A stretch of DNA of 64,000 nt from JBKBUF01 sp046290815 (GTDB lineage: Bacteria; Bacteroidota; Bacteroidia; Cytophagales; Cytophagaceae). The stretch lies in contig JBKBUF010000007.1 in assembly GCA_046290815.1 (NCBI GenBank), forward strand, positions 62,001 through 126,000. The letters run 5' to 3'. The notes under the pieces were generated by a model. The model was not told the DNA's origin and ran no database searches. It was given only the letters and a program-made list of their open reading frames with translations. The position numbers and the translations under genes are program-made. Of the stretch, positions 17,706 through 26,196 are shown piece after piece; within the stretch, counting starts at the first letter, position 1, and each line of letters begins with the position of its first letter.

Positions 17706-19712
17706 ATGAGCTCTATTTCTCCTTTGATCCGTTATGGGTCCTTCAAATACAATGATAGTCTTACAACTTACACCAGGCGAAAAACCAGGGTTGTGAAGAT
17801 CGGTGACCTTGCTATGGGAGGCGATAACCCTATCAGAATTCAATCCATGACTACTGTAGATACCATGGATACAGAAGGTTCAGTGGAGCAAATTTTAAGG
17901 ATGGTAGCTTCCGGATGTGAGCTTGTAAGGATCACTGCGCCGAGTATAAAGGAAGCTCAAAATCTTGAAAATATTAAAAAACAGCTAAGGGCAAAAGGTT
18001 GCTTTGTACCACTTGTTGCAGACATTCATTTCACCCCTAACGCAGCAGAATTGGCTGCCAGGATAGTTGAAAAAGTCCGGATCAATCCCGGAAATTATGC
18101 GGATAAAAAGAAGTTTGAAACCATAGAATATACCGACGCCGGATATAAGGCCGAACTGGAAAGGATACGCGAGAAGTTTATTCCGCTTGTAAAAATATGC
18201 AAGGAGCATGGAACGGCAATGAGGATTGGTACTAACCACGGTTCTTTATCAGACAGGATTCTTAGTCGTTATGGAGATACCCCACTGGGAATGGTTGAGT
18301 CTGCACTGGAGTTTGTCAGAATTTGTGAGGAGTTGAATTACTATGACATAGTACTTTCGATGAAAGCAAGTAATACCCAAGTGATGGTGCAGGCGTATAG
18401 ATTACTTGTGCAAAAGCTTGATGAAGAAGGGTTGCAGCCATATCCTCTTCATTTGGGCGTTACTGAGGCCGGGGAGGGTGAAGACGGTAGAATTAAATCC
18501 GCAGTGGGTATAGGTACACTTCTGGAAGACGGATTAGGTGATACTGTTAGAGTTTCACTTACTGAAGATCCGGAATTTGAAGCACCTGTGGCGAAAACTC
18601 TGGTTGACAGGTATACTGTGCGTGCTGATCATAAGTACATACCACCGATCGAACATTACGAGGTACCTGTAAACCCTTTTATATACAAAAGAAGAGAAAC
18701 GAGAGAAGTAAATAATATCGGTGGTGGAAACGTACCGCGGGTAATAATAGATTTCAGTAAGGTATCTGATAAAAAAGTCGATGACCTGAGACATCTTGGA
18801 CATTTTTATATGCCTTTGCTGGATAAATGGACAATGAGCGACCTGGGAGCAGATTATATCTATTGTGGCAATAATAAAATGCCCTTTATGCTCCCTAACG
18901 GTTTAAAGGAAATAATAAATTATTCTGTCTGGCAAAGGGTTGAGGATAAAACCAATATTTTTCCTTTGATTTCCATCAAAGATTATTTTACAGCAAAACA
19001 AAAGCATAAAGTTTTAAATTTTATTCAGATTGGCATAGAAGATCTGGATGAGGAGGTGATGGACAAATTAAGAGATGATCCTACTGCGGTGGTGGTTTTG
19101 GATACTTTTAACCTCCATGCTATGCCGGAACAGAGAAGAGCTTTTTTTGACCTTATGAATTATGATGTATCTGCACCTGTAATTATAATGAGGAAATACC
19201 CTTCTCTTGAAGATGAAAAACTGCAGCTCTATGCTGCCACTGATGTAGGAGGACTGCTAATCGATGGTTTAGGAGATGGTGTGTTTTTGAGTACGGAATT
19301 AATTAATGTTAAGACCAAAGAACAGCATCTTCAATTACTTAAGCAATACAACAATGTTTCTTTCGGTATATTACAGGCAGCCAGAACAAGGATGTCTAAG
19401 ACCGAATATATTTCTTGTCCATCCTGTGGAAGAACCTTGTTTGATTTGCAGGAAACTACTGCCATGATCAGGAAAAGAACTGACCATCTAAAAGGTATTA
19501 AAATTGGTATTATGGGATGCATTGTCAACGGACCTGGAGAAATGGCCGACGCTGACTATGGGTATGTAGGAGTAGGTAAAGGTAAAATAGCTTTATACAG
19601 AGGGCAGGATGTCGTAAAAAAATCGGTGCCCAGCGAAGATGCTGTTGATGAATTAATAGAATTGATAAGAGAGGATGGGAAGTGGAGAGAACCTGGTCAG
19701 ATTATTGAATAA
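17706..19712 (+). CDS. ispG: 4-hydroxy-3-methylbut-2-enyl diphosphate synthase, long form
   Basis: The penultimate enzyme of the MEP isoprenoid pathway, which reduces MEcPP to HMBPP with a [4Fe-4S] cluster. At 668 residues it is the long form found in plants, Chlamydiae and Bacteroidota, with an inserted domain (roughly residues 290-560) between the TIM barrel and the iron-sulfur domain. The barrel starts with RIQSMTTVDTMDT. Cluster ligands are Cys571 and Cys574 (CPSC) and Cys605, followed by VNGPGE with the catalytic Glu612. Its product feeds menaquinone and the carotenoids made by the crt genes near 54-58 kb. Confidence 0.97.
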   Translation: MSSISPLIRYGSFKYNDSLTTYTRRKTRVVKIGDLAMGGDNPIRIQSMTTVDTMDTEGSVEQILRMVASGCELVRITAPSIKEAQNLENIKKQLRAKGCFVPLVADIHFTPNAAELAARIVEKVRINPGNYADKKKFETIEYTDAGYKAELERIREKFIPLVKICKEHGTAMRIGTNHGSLSDRILSRYGDTPLGMVESALEFVRICEELNYYDIVLSMKASNTQVMVQAYRLLVQKLDEEGLQPYPLHLGVTEAGEGEDGRIKSAVGIGTLLEDGLGDTVRVSLTEDPEFEAPVAKTLVDRYTVRADHKYIPPIEHYEVPVNPFIYKRRETREVNNIGGGNVPRVIIDFSKVSDKKVDDLRHLGHFYMPLLDKWTMSDLGADYIYCGNNKMPFMLPNGLKEIINYSVWQRVEDKTNIFPLISIKDYFTAKQKHKVLNFIQIGIEDLDEEVMDKLRDDPTAVVVLDTFNLHAMPEQRRAFFDLMNYDVSAPVIIMRKYPSLEDEKLQLYAATDVGGLLIDGLGDGVFLSTELINVKTKEQHLQLLKQYNNVSFGILQAARTRMSKTEYISCPSCGRTLFDLQETTAMIRKRTDHLKGIKIGIMGCIVNGPGEMADADYGYVGVGKGKIALYRGQDVVKKSVPSEDAVDELIELIREDGKWREPGQIIE

Positions 19713-19729
19713 ATCAAAATTTATATACC

Positions 19730-19909
19730 TTGAATTTTAAAGAGTTTTTCGCGATATCAGAAATATTCACCTATTTCTTTAGAAAGAAGGTTCCCAACAG
19801 ACCCAAAAACTTTAATATTAAAGTAATGCATGGGATCAATAGACTTTCAATACTAATGTTTCTTGTCGGCATGCTGGTGGTAGTAATAAGGGCATTTTTG
19901 AGAAGCTGA
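19730..19909 (+). CDS. 59-residue single-helix membrane protein (DUF6728-like)
   Basis: A short gene with a TTG start at 19730. The protein begins LNFKEFFAISEIFTYFF, continues with the basic stretch RKKVPNRPKNFNIKVMHGIN and ends in one membrane helix (LSILMFLVGMLVVVIRAFL). The pattern PNRPxNFNxKxMHxIN followed by one helix matches what I remember of the Bacteroidota family DUF6728. That match is from memory only. The family pattern extends well upstream of the internal ATG at 19826, which is why I prefer the TTG start. It fills the gap between ispG and the YjbR gene with 12 bp to spare. Function unknown. Confidence 0.65.
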   Translation: MNFKEFFAISEIFTYFFRKKVPNRPKNFNIKVMHGINRLSILMFLVGMLVVVIRAFLRS

Positions 19910-19921
19910 TATTGTTTTCCA

Positions 19922-20272
19922 ATGAATATTGAAGAATACAGAAATTATTGCCTGAATAAAAAAGGGGTAACAGAAGAGTTTCCTTTTGATAATAATACCC
20001 TTGTATTTAAGGTTAAAGGAAAAATGTTTACCGCTGCAGATGTGGAGATGTTTGAAGGCATAAATCTTAAATGTGATCCTGAAGAAGCTATATATTTAAG
20101 GGAAAACTATTCTTCTGTCCTTCCTGGATACCACATGAATAAAAAGCACTGGAACACCGTTTTAATGGATGGATCCATCCCGGATCAGCTTATAAGGAAA
20201 TGGATCGATAATTCCTATAGCCTGGTAGTTGCAGGATTACCAAAAAAACTCCGAAATACTTTAACATTGTAA
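19922..20272 (+). CDS. MmcQ/YjbR family protein
   Basis: A 116-residue soluble protein of the MmcQ/YjbR fold (CyaY-like DNA-binding group). Family features are MNIEEYRNYCLNKKGVTEEF, FPFDNNTLVFKV, the LKCDPEEAIYLRENY block and the GYHMNKKHWNTV block before DQLIRKWIDNSYSLV. Members are common, small and poorly characterised, and a nucleic-acid-binding role has been proposed from structure. It follows the small membrane protein gene by 12 bp and precedes the WG-repeat gene by 9 bp, so the three may share a transcript. Confidence 0.9.
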   Translation: MNIEEYRNYCLNKKGVTEEFPFDNNTLVFKVKGKMFTAADVEMFEGINLKCDPEEAIYLRENYSSVLPGYHMNKKHWNTVLMDGSIPDQLIRKWIDNSYSLVVAGLPKKLRNTLTL

Positions 20273-20281
20273 CACATCAAC

Positions 20282-21448
20282 ATGTCAAAAAAAATCACAT
20301 CTATAATTTCCGCATTGCTTATCTTTACTTTAGTAGTGGGTGCGCAGGATCTTGTTCCATTTAAGTACGGAGAGAAATTCGGTTTCAAAAATAAATCTAC
20401 CGGTCAGGTTGTAATAAATCCAATTTACGACAGAGTTGTTCCTTTTTCTGAAGATAGAGCTTTAGTTACCCGCCAAAAAAAGACTTATTTTATCGATAAG
20501 GAAGGTAAAATAAAAATTACTGTCGCGTATGATTCTGTCTATTCTTTTTCCCAGGGATTTGCAGCTGTAAAAAAAGACACTGCATGGGGATTTATCGATA
20601 AGCTGGGAATGGTAAAAATTCCATTCAAGTATGAATCTGTTCTTCCATTTTCTGAAGGTTTTGCAGCAGTAAAATTGAACGGCAAATTCGGTTTCATAGA
20701 TATGACAGGGAAAATTGTAATTCAGCCTTCTTATCAGAAAGTATTTGAGTTTTCAGAAGGTATGGCATCAGTTATGAAAAACGGCAAATTCGGATATATC
20801 GATACTAAAGGGAATGTTGTTGTGCCATTTGATTATCAGAGCACCGGCAATTACTCCGGAGGAGCCGCGATAGTTAAGAAAAACGAAAAGTTTGGAATCC
20901 TGGATAAAACAGGCAAAGTAATTCTTCCTGTGGAGTACGACTGGGCTTCGGTTTTTTCTGATGGACTTGTAAGAGTAAAGAAGGGAGAGCAATTTGGTTA
21001 TGCAGATAAAACAGGTAAAATTGTAATACCTGTAAACTTTGACTGGGCAGGAGATTTTGAAGATGGATTAGCGAAAATAAAAAGAGGTAAAAAATATGGT
21101 TTTATAGACAAGGAAGGAAAAGAGGTGATAAGAGCAGAGTATGATTGGGTAGAAGATTTTACTGATAATGTTGTGATGGTGGTCAAGAACGGAACCTGGG
21201 GAACGCTTGATAAAAACGGCAATATTTCTGTTCCGTTCAAATATAAAATTATCAGAGGATTTTCTGAGGACAGAGCGGTGGTTAATGTGGGAGGAAAATT
21301 CGGGTATATAGATAAAAAAGGCAGCCTTGTAATTCCTGCGGTTTATGATTTTGCTCATGATTTCGTAGACGGATGGGCCGAAGTTGTAAAGGATGCCAAG
21401 ACACAGTTTATAGACAATTCCGGGAAATGCGTTAAGTATTGCAATTGA
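20282..21448 (+). CDS. secreted WG-repeat protein
   Basis: 388 residues: a signal peptide (to about residue 21, VVGAQ) and then about eleven WG (DUF3298-type KWG) repeats. Each unit has the form [KT][FW]G[FYIT]xDKxGKxVIPxxYDxxxxFSxGxAxVK. The repeats span nearly the whole chain and would fold as a repetitive beta structure. Only two units keep the Trp-Gly pair (AWGFID and TWGTLD), and most have Phe-Gly. Such proteins are widespread in Bacteroidota and cyanobacteria, mostly of unknown function, probably binding partners in the envelope. Confidence 0.9.
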   Translation: MSKKITSIISALLIFTLVVGAQDLVPFKYGEKFGFKNKSTGQVVINPIYDRVVPFSEDRALVTRQKKTYFIDKEGKIKITVAYDSVYSFSQGFAAVKKDTAWGFIDKLGMVKIPFKYESVLPFSEGFAAVKLNGKFGFIDMTGKIVIQPSYQKVFEFSEGMASVMKNGKFGYIDTKGNVVVPFDYQSTGNYSGGAAIVKKNEKFGILDKTGKVILPVEYDWASVFSDGLVRVKKGEQFGYADKTGKIVIPVNFDWAGDFEDGLAKIKRGKKYGFIDKEGKEVIRAEYDWVEDFTDNVVMVVKNGTWGTLDKNGNISVPFKYKIIRGFSEDRAVVNVGGKFGYIDKKGSLVIPAVYDFAHDFVDGWAEVVKDAKTQFIDNSGKCVKYCN

Positions 21449-21488
21449 AATAGCCTAAAATTAGTCATATTTTTTCTTTTGAAAATCA

Positions 21489-21520
21489 GGGTGCTGGCAT
21501 GATAGTTAGCGCCTTTTTTT
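21489..21520 (+). terminator. intrinsic terminator after the WG-repeat gene
   Basis: The arms GGTGCT (21490-21495) and AGCGCC (21508-21513), with one G-U pair, enclose a 12-base loop and are followed at once by seven T. It lies about 40 bp past the stop of the WG-repeat gene and before the first barrel gene. Confidence 0.6.
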
Positions 21521-21570
21521 ATATTCATTGCAAACAATAGAAAACAGCCTGAAGTTATCTTTTTGTGGGT

Positions 21571-22266
21571 ATGAAAATAAATGTGAAGATGAAAAAGGTG
21601 AAGTTGAATTTTCTAAAAGGTATCTTAGCTAGTTTTGCAATTATTGCGAGTTTAACTGCATCACATGCGCAGTCTCCTGAATTTGCAATAGGACCAAAAC
21701 TTGGTACTTCTATTAACAGGTATGGTGGTACGGACAATACAACAAGATTTGGATTCGTCGGTGGTGCGTTTGCTACTGTCGGTTTATTCAGATCTTTTGC
21801 CATCCAGCCTGAGATCTTGTATCACAATCAGTCTACAAGGGTTGGTAGCAACAATCAGAGAGTGGAAATGAGCTTTATTGAAGTTCCTGTTCTGGCGAAA
21901 TTCAGATTTGGAGGAAGCAGTAAAGTTCAACCACATATCTTTGCGGGACCAAGCTTTGCGTGGAATCTGTCTGCTGACAGAACTACTACAGCTGATGATG
22001 GTTCAGCGGTACTGGTTACTTATAACAGAAACAGAACGCTTGGGGTAATCGGTGCTGGTATTGACGTAGGAACCGGAAGAACCTTCTTTACATTAGATGG
22101 TAGATATGGTTTCGGAGTTGATAACAGCGGAAACAACCAAACAACACTTCAGTACGGTCAGAAGAGTTTTATCGTAATGGCTGGTATTGGATATAGATTT
22201 GGTGGTGGAACCGGTGGAAGTGCTAAACGTACCTATTACAGAGAACAATCTGTAAGAAGATACTAA
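21571..22266 (+). CDS. outer-membrane beta-barrel protein, PorT/OmpW-like (copy 1)
   Basis: An approximately 230-residue small barrel of the Bacteroidota porin-family type (outer membrane beta-barrel domain). There is a signal peptide (ASFAIIASLTASHAQ), then FAIGPKLGTSINRYGG, alternating strands, the family segment QPEILYHNQSTRVG, SFIEVPVLAKFRFG, and a final GIGYRFGGG strand followed by a short basic tail (YREQSVRRY). Possible starts are ATG 21571 and ATG 21589. The second gives a cleaner signal peptide (MKKVKLNF). It is a clear paralogue of the next gene. Function unknown, probably a small structural or binding barrel. Confidence 0.85.
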   Translation: MKINVKMKKVKLNFLKGILASFAIIASLTASHAQSPEFAIGPKLGTSINRYGGTDNTTRFGFVGGAFATVGLFRSFAIQPEILYHNQSTRVGSNNQRVEMSFIEVPVLAKFRFGGSSKVQPHIFAGPSFAWNLSADRTTTADDGSAVLVTYNRNRTLGVIGAGIDVGTGRTFFTLDGRYGFGVDNSGNNQTTLQYGQKSFIVMAGIGYRFGGGTGGSAKRTYYREQSVRRY

Positions 22267-22290
22267 GAATAAGATAAACCGAAAAAAATG

Positions 22291-22327
22291 AAAGTACCGG
22301 CAGGAGACGCTTGCCGGTACTTTTTTT
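22291..22327 (+). terminator. strong intrinsic terminator after barrel gene 1
   Basis: A perfect 12-bp stem, AAAGTACCGGCA (22291-22302) and TGCCGGTACTTT (22312-22323), with a 9-base loop and a T-run. It separates the two barrel genes, so the second needs its own promoter. Confidence 0.9.
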
Positions 22328-22334
22328 ATTAATA

Positions 22335-22366
22335 CTAATGAAGTTTACTTTCAGTATGTTCATTAG
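22335..22366. repeat. quasi-palindrome between the barrel genes
   Basis: The outer arms CTAATGAA (22335-22342) and TTCATTAG (22359-22366) are perfect inverted repeats separated by 16 bases. Inside them TACT-ttc-AGTA forms a second dyad. There is no T-run, and it lies about 67 bp before the ATG of the second barrel gene, so it is better read as an operator than a terminator. Confidence 0.45.
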
Positions 22367-22432
22367 CTAAAACCTATATAACAATACTTGTTCAGCATCT
22401 GTTATTTTTATGAGGGAAGAAACGTAAGAGGG

Positions 22433-23056
22433 ATGAAAAAGATAAAGAATAATTTTTTTAAGACTCTGCTTGTGGGTTTATTATTAACAGCAGGGTTTTC
22501 TGATTGTGTAGCACAGGCGAGTTTTTCAATCGGGCCGAAGGCCGGAGCTTCACTTACAAAATATGTTAATTCAGATATAGCAAGAAGAACAGAAAACGGG
22601 TTCGTAGGAGGTATATTTGCCAACTTCACCATGTTGAATCTGGTAACCATACAGCCGGAGTTGTTATATCATGATAACTCAGCAAGGGTTGCAGCTACTA
22701 ATCAGTTGGTACGAATGAATTTTATTGAAGTACCAGTTTTGCTAAAGTTTGGTTTTCCTGTGGGTGGACCAATAATGCCTCATGTATTTGCAGGTCCCAG
22801 CTTTGCCTGGAGAACCAGCGGAAGAACACTGGTGACAACTGATGATGGAGCACAAATGACTTTTGGTATGGACAGAACCCGTACCAATGGTATTGTGGGA
22901 GCCGGCCTGGATTTTGGAATGAGAAGAACATTCATAAATCTGGATGCCAGATATGCCTTTGGTTTAAACAACAGACCCGGTGATGACATGAATATCAATG
23001 TCAATACAAGAAATGTTATTTTTATGGCAGGTATTGGATACAGGATAGGAAGATAG
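22433..23056 (+). CDS. outer-membrane beta-barrel protein, PorT/OmpW-like (copy 2)
   Basis: 207 residues, paralogous to the gene before it. Shared landmarks are FSIGPKAGASLTKYVN, GFVGGIFANF, QPELLYHDNSARV, NFIEVPVLLKFGFP, PHVFAGPSFAWR and the closing IFMAGIGYRIGR strand. The ATG at 22433 follows AGAGGG and starts the signal peptide (MKKIKNNFFKTLLVG). The longer open frame from a TTG at 22388 adds an unlikely N-terminus. Unlike copy 1, it ends right after the last strand. A tandem duplication with its own promoter and operator-like dyad suggests separate regulation of the two barrels. Confidence 0.86.
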   Translation: MKKIKNNFFKTLLVGLLLTAGFSDCVAQASFSIGPKAGASLTKYVNSDIARRTENGFVGGIFANFTMLNLVTIQPELLYHDNSARVAATNQLVRMNFIEVPVLLKFGFPVGGPIMPHVFAGPSFAWRTSGRTLVTTDDGAQMTFGMDRTRTNGIVGAGLDFGMRRTFINLDARYAFGLNNRPGDDMNINVNTRNVIFMAGIGYRIGR

Positions 23057-23063
23057 AAATGTT

Positions 23064-23105
23064 GAATGATGAATGATGAATGATGAATGATGAGTGATGA
23101 ATGAT
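23064..23105. repeat. tandem heptamer repeat, GAATGAT x6
   Basis: Six head-to-tail copies of a 7-bp unit, GAATGAT, with one variant (GAGTGAT, fifth copy). It is in the short gap between the barrel gene and leuS, outside any coding region. Such tracts change length by slippage, so copy number may vary between strains. Confidence 0.9.
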
Positions 23106-23110
23106 TAATG

Positions 23111-23167
23111 AAAGCGGGAAGCTTAAAGTTATAGGTGGTAAATACCTGTCTTTATGTTTCCCGCTTT
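23111..23167. terminator. inverted repeat between convergent genes (bidirectional terminator-like)
   Basis: The arms AAAGCGGGAA (23111-23120) and TTCCCGCTTT (23158-23167) are perfect inverted repeats, with an inner AGGT/ACCT dyad. The structure lies between the convergent barrel gene and leuS. The loop is long (37 bases), so terminator strength is uncertain. Confidence 0.5.
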
Positions 23168-23178
23168 AAACTTTAAAC

Positions 23179-25944
23179 TTAAATAACCAGATTCACTATT
23201 TTATTAGGAACTACAATGATCTTTTTCGGTTCTTTGCCTTCCAGCCATTTTTTAACCTGCTCATGAGAAAGCACTCTTTCTTCGATCTCTTTCGGGGACA
23301 GACTTAATGGCATTTCAAGTTTTACTCTCATTTTACCATTGATGGAAATGGGATATTCAAAACTGCTTTCTGTAATGTGCTCTTCTTTCCATTGAGGATA
23401 AGAGGCGTTTAATATTGTTTCCTTATTGCCTAATATAGACCAAAGTTCTTCCGCAATATGTGGAGCGTATGGAGAAAGAATAATCGTTAGTTCTTTAAGT
23501 ATTGCTTTTTTGTTACATTTTAATGATGAGAGTTCGTTTACACAAATCATAAAAGTACTTACTGAAGTGTTAAAAGAATGTCTTTCTATATCTTCTTCTA
23601 CTTTTTTAATAGTTTTGTGTAATACCTTTAACTCATCTTTTGTCGGGGTTTCATCCGATAGTTTAACATTGCCTGTGTCATCATGGAACAGATTCCATAA
23701 TTTTCTTAAAAATTTAAATACACCTTCAATGCCATTGGTATTCCATGGCTTGAACTGCTCCAATGGTCCAAGGAACATTTCATACAAGCGTAAAGTGTCG
23801 GCACCATACTTTTCTACAATATCATCAGGGTTAACAACATTGTACTTGGATTTGGACATCTTCTCAATTTCGTTTCCGCATATATATTTTCCATCCTCCA
23901 GGATGAACTCGGCATCAGTCAGGTCAGGACGCCATTTTTTAAAGGCTTCTAAGTCCAGTATATCATTGTTGACTATGTTTACATCAACATGCAGGGGAGT
24001 GGTGTCGTAGTTTTTTCTCAGGTTATAAGAAACGTATTTATTGGTTCCCTGGATCCTGTATACATAGTTTGATCTTCCCTGGATCATTCCCTGGTTGATA
24101 AGCTTTTTGAATGGTTCTTCACTGCTTACATATCCAATATCCTTCAAAAATTTATTCCAGAATCTTGAGTATAATAAATGTCCGGTGGCATGTTCCGCCC
24201 CTCCAATGTAAAGGTCAACCTGATTCCAGTATTTCTCTTCATTTTTACCTACCAGCCTGGAATCGTTTTTAGGATCCATATATCTAAGAAAATACCAGCT
24301 CGAACCAGCCCATCCCGGCATTGTACTCAATTCTATATTTTTTTCTACAAACTCCTTAGATCTGCCAAGTGGCGGATCACCTGCTTCAGTTGGTTTATAT
24401 TCATCTATTGGAGGTAGTATTAAAGGTAATTCATCATCTTTAAAAACAACAGGGATACCGTCTTCATATCTTACAGGTATAGGCTCTCCCCAATATCTTT
24501 GTCTGCCAAATATTGAATCTCGCATCTTGTAGTTTATTTTGGCTTTTCCGATTCCTTTTTCTTCAACAAACTGAATTGCTTTTTTTATTGCCTCAGGTAC
24601 GGCCAAACCGTTAAGAAAACCAGAATTGATCATGGTTCCTTTTTTAGGGTCAAAATCCTCTTTAGAAATATCTGTACACTCACCTTCCTGCACCGGGATG
24701 ATTGGAAGATTAAAATGCTTTGCAAATGTATAATCTCTCGTATCAGATGATGGTACTGCCATCACTACTCCGGTTCCATAACCTGCAAGAACATAGTCAG
24801 CAATAAAAATAGGTACTCGTTCATTGTTGAATGGATTGATTACATAAGAACCGGTAAATTGTCCGGATACAGTTTTAACATCACTCATCCTGTCTCTTTC
24901 GGATCTGTTTTTAGCTGCGTCTACGTACTTGGTTACAGCTTCCTTAAATTCTGCGGTAGTCAATTCAGAGATCAGTTCATGTTCCGGAGCAATGGAGACA
25001 AAGGTTACTCCAAAGGTGGTATCTACTCGGGTGGTAAAAACTTTCAGTTCAATATCTTTATTTTCCACTTTGAACACCAATTCAGCCCCCATAGATTTAC
25101 CTATCCAGTTCCTCTGCATTTCCTTCATCGGTTCCGGCCAGTCGATGCTGTCAAGACCTGTAAGTAATCTTTCAGCATAAGCAGTGATTCTCATGCTCCA
25201 CTGTTTCATCTTTTTTCTTATTACAGGGTAGCCACCTCTTTCTGAAACACCATCTTTTACTTCCTCATTGGCAAGCACAGTACCCAGTGCAGGGCACCAG
25301 TTCACCATAGTATCTGAAAGATAAGTGAGCCTGTATTTAAGCAGCATTTCTTCCTGCTGGTGCTTAGTCATTTTCTTCCAGTCTTCGGCTGAAAATTCCG
25401 GAGTATCTTCGTCACAGACAGCGTTGATGGCTTTATTCCCTGCAGACTCAAATTTCTTAGTAAGAGCTTCAATAGGTTCCGCTTTATCGCTTTCCTTGTT
25501 GTACCAATGTTTGAATAACTGGATAAAAATCCACTGTGTCCATTTGTAATAGGAAGCATCGCTGGTTCTTACCTCTCTGGACCAGTCGTATGAAAAACCT
25601 AATTTTCTTAATTGCTCTTTATATCTGTTGATGTTTTGCTCTGTAGTGATGGCAGGGTGTTGGCCAGTTTGTACAGCATACTGTTCTGCGGGTAGTCCGA
25701 AAGAATCGAAGCCCATCGGATGCAGAACATTATATCCCTTTATTCTTTTGTATCTACCCACTATATCAGTTGCAATATATCCCAGAGGATGCCCTACATG
25801 AAGTCCGGCCCCCGAAGGGTAGGGAAACATATCCAAAACATAATATTTAGGTTTTGACGTATCTGTGTCTATTTTAAATACATGTTTTTCCTCCCAGGTT
25901 TTCTGCCATTTTTTTTCTACTTCGATAAAAGGGTATTCTGCCAT
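23179..25944 (-). CDS. leuS: leucyl-tRNA synthetase
   Basis: A class I synthetase that charges tRNA-Leu, 921 residues. The Rossmann catalytic core has the HIGH-type motif HVGH (49-52) after PYPSGAGL, and KMSKS lies at 695-699. The CP1 editing domain lies at about 230-430 with GTGVVMAVPSSDTRDY, which includes the hydrolytic Asp. The anticodon-binding helical domain and a short C-terminal domain follow. The length is a little above the bacterial norm (~860), from extra loops near residues 110-165 and 640-690. It is monocistronic, convergent with the barrel gene, with a candidate -7 box about 23 bp before the ATG. Confidence 0.98.
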   Translation of the reverse strand: MAEYPFIEVEKKWQKTWEEKHVFKIDTDTSKPKYYVLDMFPYPSGAGLHVGHPLGYIATDIVGRYKRIKGYNVLHPMGFDSFGLPAEQYAVQTGQHPAITTEQNINRYKEQLRKLGFSYDWSREVRTSDASYYKWTQWIFIQLFKHWYNKESDKAEPIEALTKKFESAGNKAINAVCDEDTPEFSAEDWKKMTKHQQEEMLLKYRLTYLSDTMVNWCPALGTVLANEEVKDGVSERGGYPVIRKKMKQWSMRITAYAERLLTGLDSIDWPEPMKEMQRNWIGKSMGAELVFKVENKDIELKVFTTRVDTTFGVTFVSIAPEHELISELTTAEFKEAVTKYVDAAKNRSERDRMSDVKTVSGQFTGSYVINPFNNERVPIFIADYVLAGYGTGVVMAVPSSDTRDYTFAKHFNLPIIPVQEGECTDISKEDFDPKKGTMINSGFLNGLAVPEAIKKAIQFVEEKGIGKAKINYKMRDSIFGRQRYWGEPIPVRYEDGIPVVFKDDELPLILPPIDEYKPTEAGDPPLGRSKEFVEKNIELSTMPGWAGSSWYFLRYMDPKNDSRLVGKNEEKYWNQVDLYIGGAEHATGHLLYSRFWNKFLKDIGYVSSEEPFKKLINQGMIQGRSNYVYRIQGTNKYVSYNLRKNYDTTPLHVDVNIVNNDILDLEAFKKWRPDLTDAEFILEDGKYICGNEIEKMSKSKYNVVNPDDIVEKYGADTLRLYEMFLGPLEQFKPWNTNGIEGVFKFLRKLWNLFHDDTGNVKLSDETPTKDELKVLHKTIKKVEEDIERHSFNTSVSTFMICVNELSSLKCNKKAILKELTIILSPYAPHIAEELWSILGNKETILNASYPQWKEEHITESSFEYPISINGKMRVKLEMPLSLSPKEIEERVLSHEQVKKWLEGKEPKKIIVVPNKIVNLVI

Positions 25945-25966
25945 GATTGATATTTTAAAATGTTTG

Positions 25967-25974
25967 CAAAAATA
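25967..25974 (-). promoter_or_regulatory. candidate -7 box for leuS
   Basis: On the minus strand this reads TATTTTTG, matching the Bacteroidota TAnnTTTG -7 element. It lies about 23 bases before the leuS ATG, giving a very short leader. No correctly spaced TTG is seen for the -33 element. Confidence 0.45.
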
Positions 25975-26110
25975 AGATTTTTAGGCAATTCAGCAGTTTA
26001 TCGAGTTTTAAAATTTCTAAATGCTATAATTTGTTTTACTGAGGACTTTTGTCATTCTTGTAGAGGAGATAAATCAACGGATTTGATTGATTTATATTTA
26101 GTTACAAAAA

Positions 26111-26122
26111 ATGTTGCAACAT
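26111..26122. promoter_or_regulatory. perfect 12-bp palindrome upstream of the Lys/Cys-rich peptide gene
   Basis: ATGTTGCAACAT is its own reverse complement. It lies 75 bp before the ATG at 26197 and about 26 bp before a -7-like TATATTTA (26148-26155), the usual position for a transcription factor site. The surrounding 250-bp gap shows no gene. Confidence 0.5.
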
Positions 26123-26196
26123 CTATATGTTCTGGCACAATTTTTCGTATATTTATTAGGAAACTGATTCATCAACTAAAACCCCATCTGTCAATT

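Noticed and set aside
20282..21448. Repeated DNA within the WG-repeat gene as a CRISPR or tandem array
   Set aside because: The repeats are protein-level and diverged in DNA, in frame, with no spacer pattern.
23064..23105. Heptamer tract as a CRISPR array or attachment site
   Set aside because: Units are 7 bp with no spacers, no cas genes and no integrase nearby.
24859..25180. Plus-strand frames inside leuS
   Set aside because: They are shadows of the leuS coding strand, with no family pattern or start context.
25960..26196. Upstream extension of the Lys/Cys-rich peptide frame
   Set aside because: It has no signal or family pattern, and the ATG at 26197 starts a clean signal peptide. The region holds a palindrome and a -7-like box.
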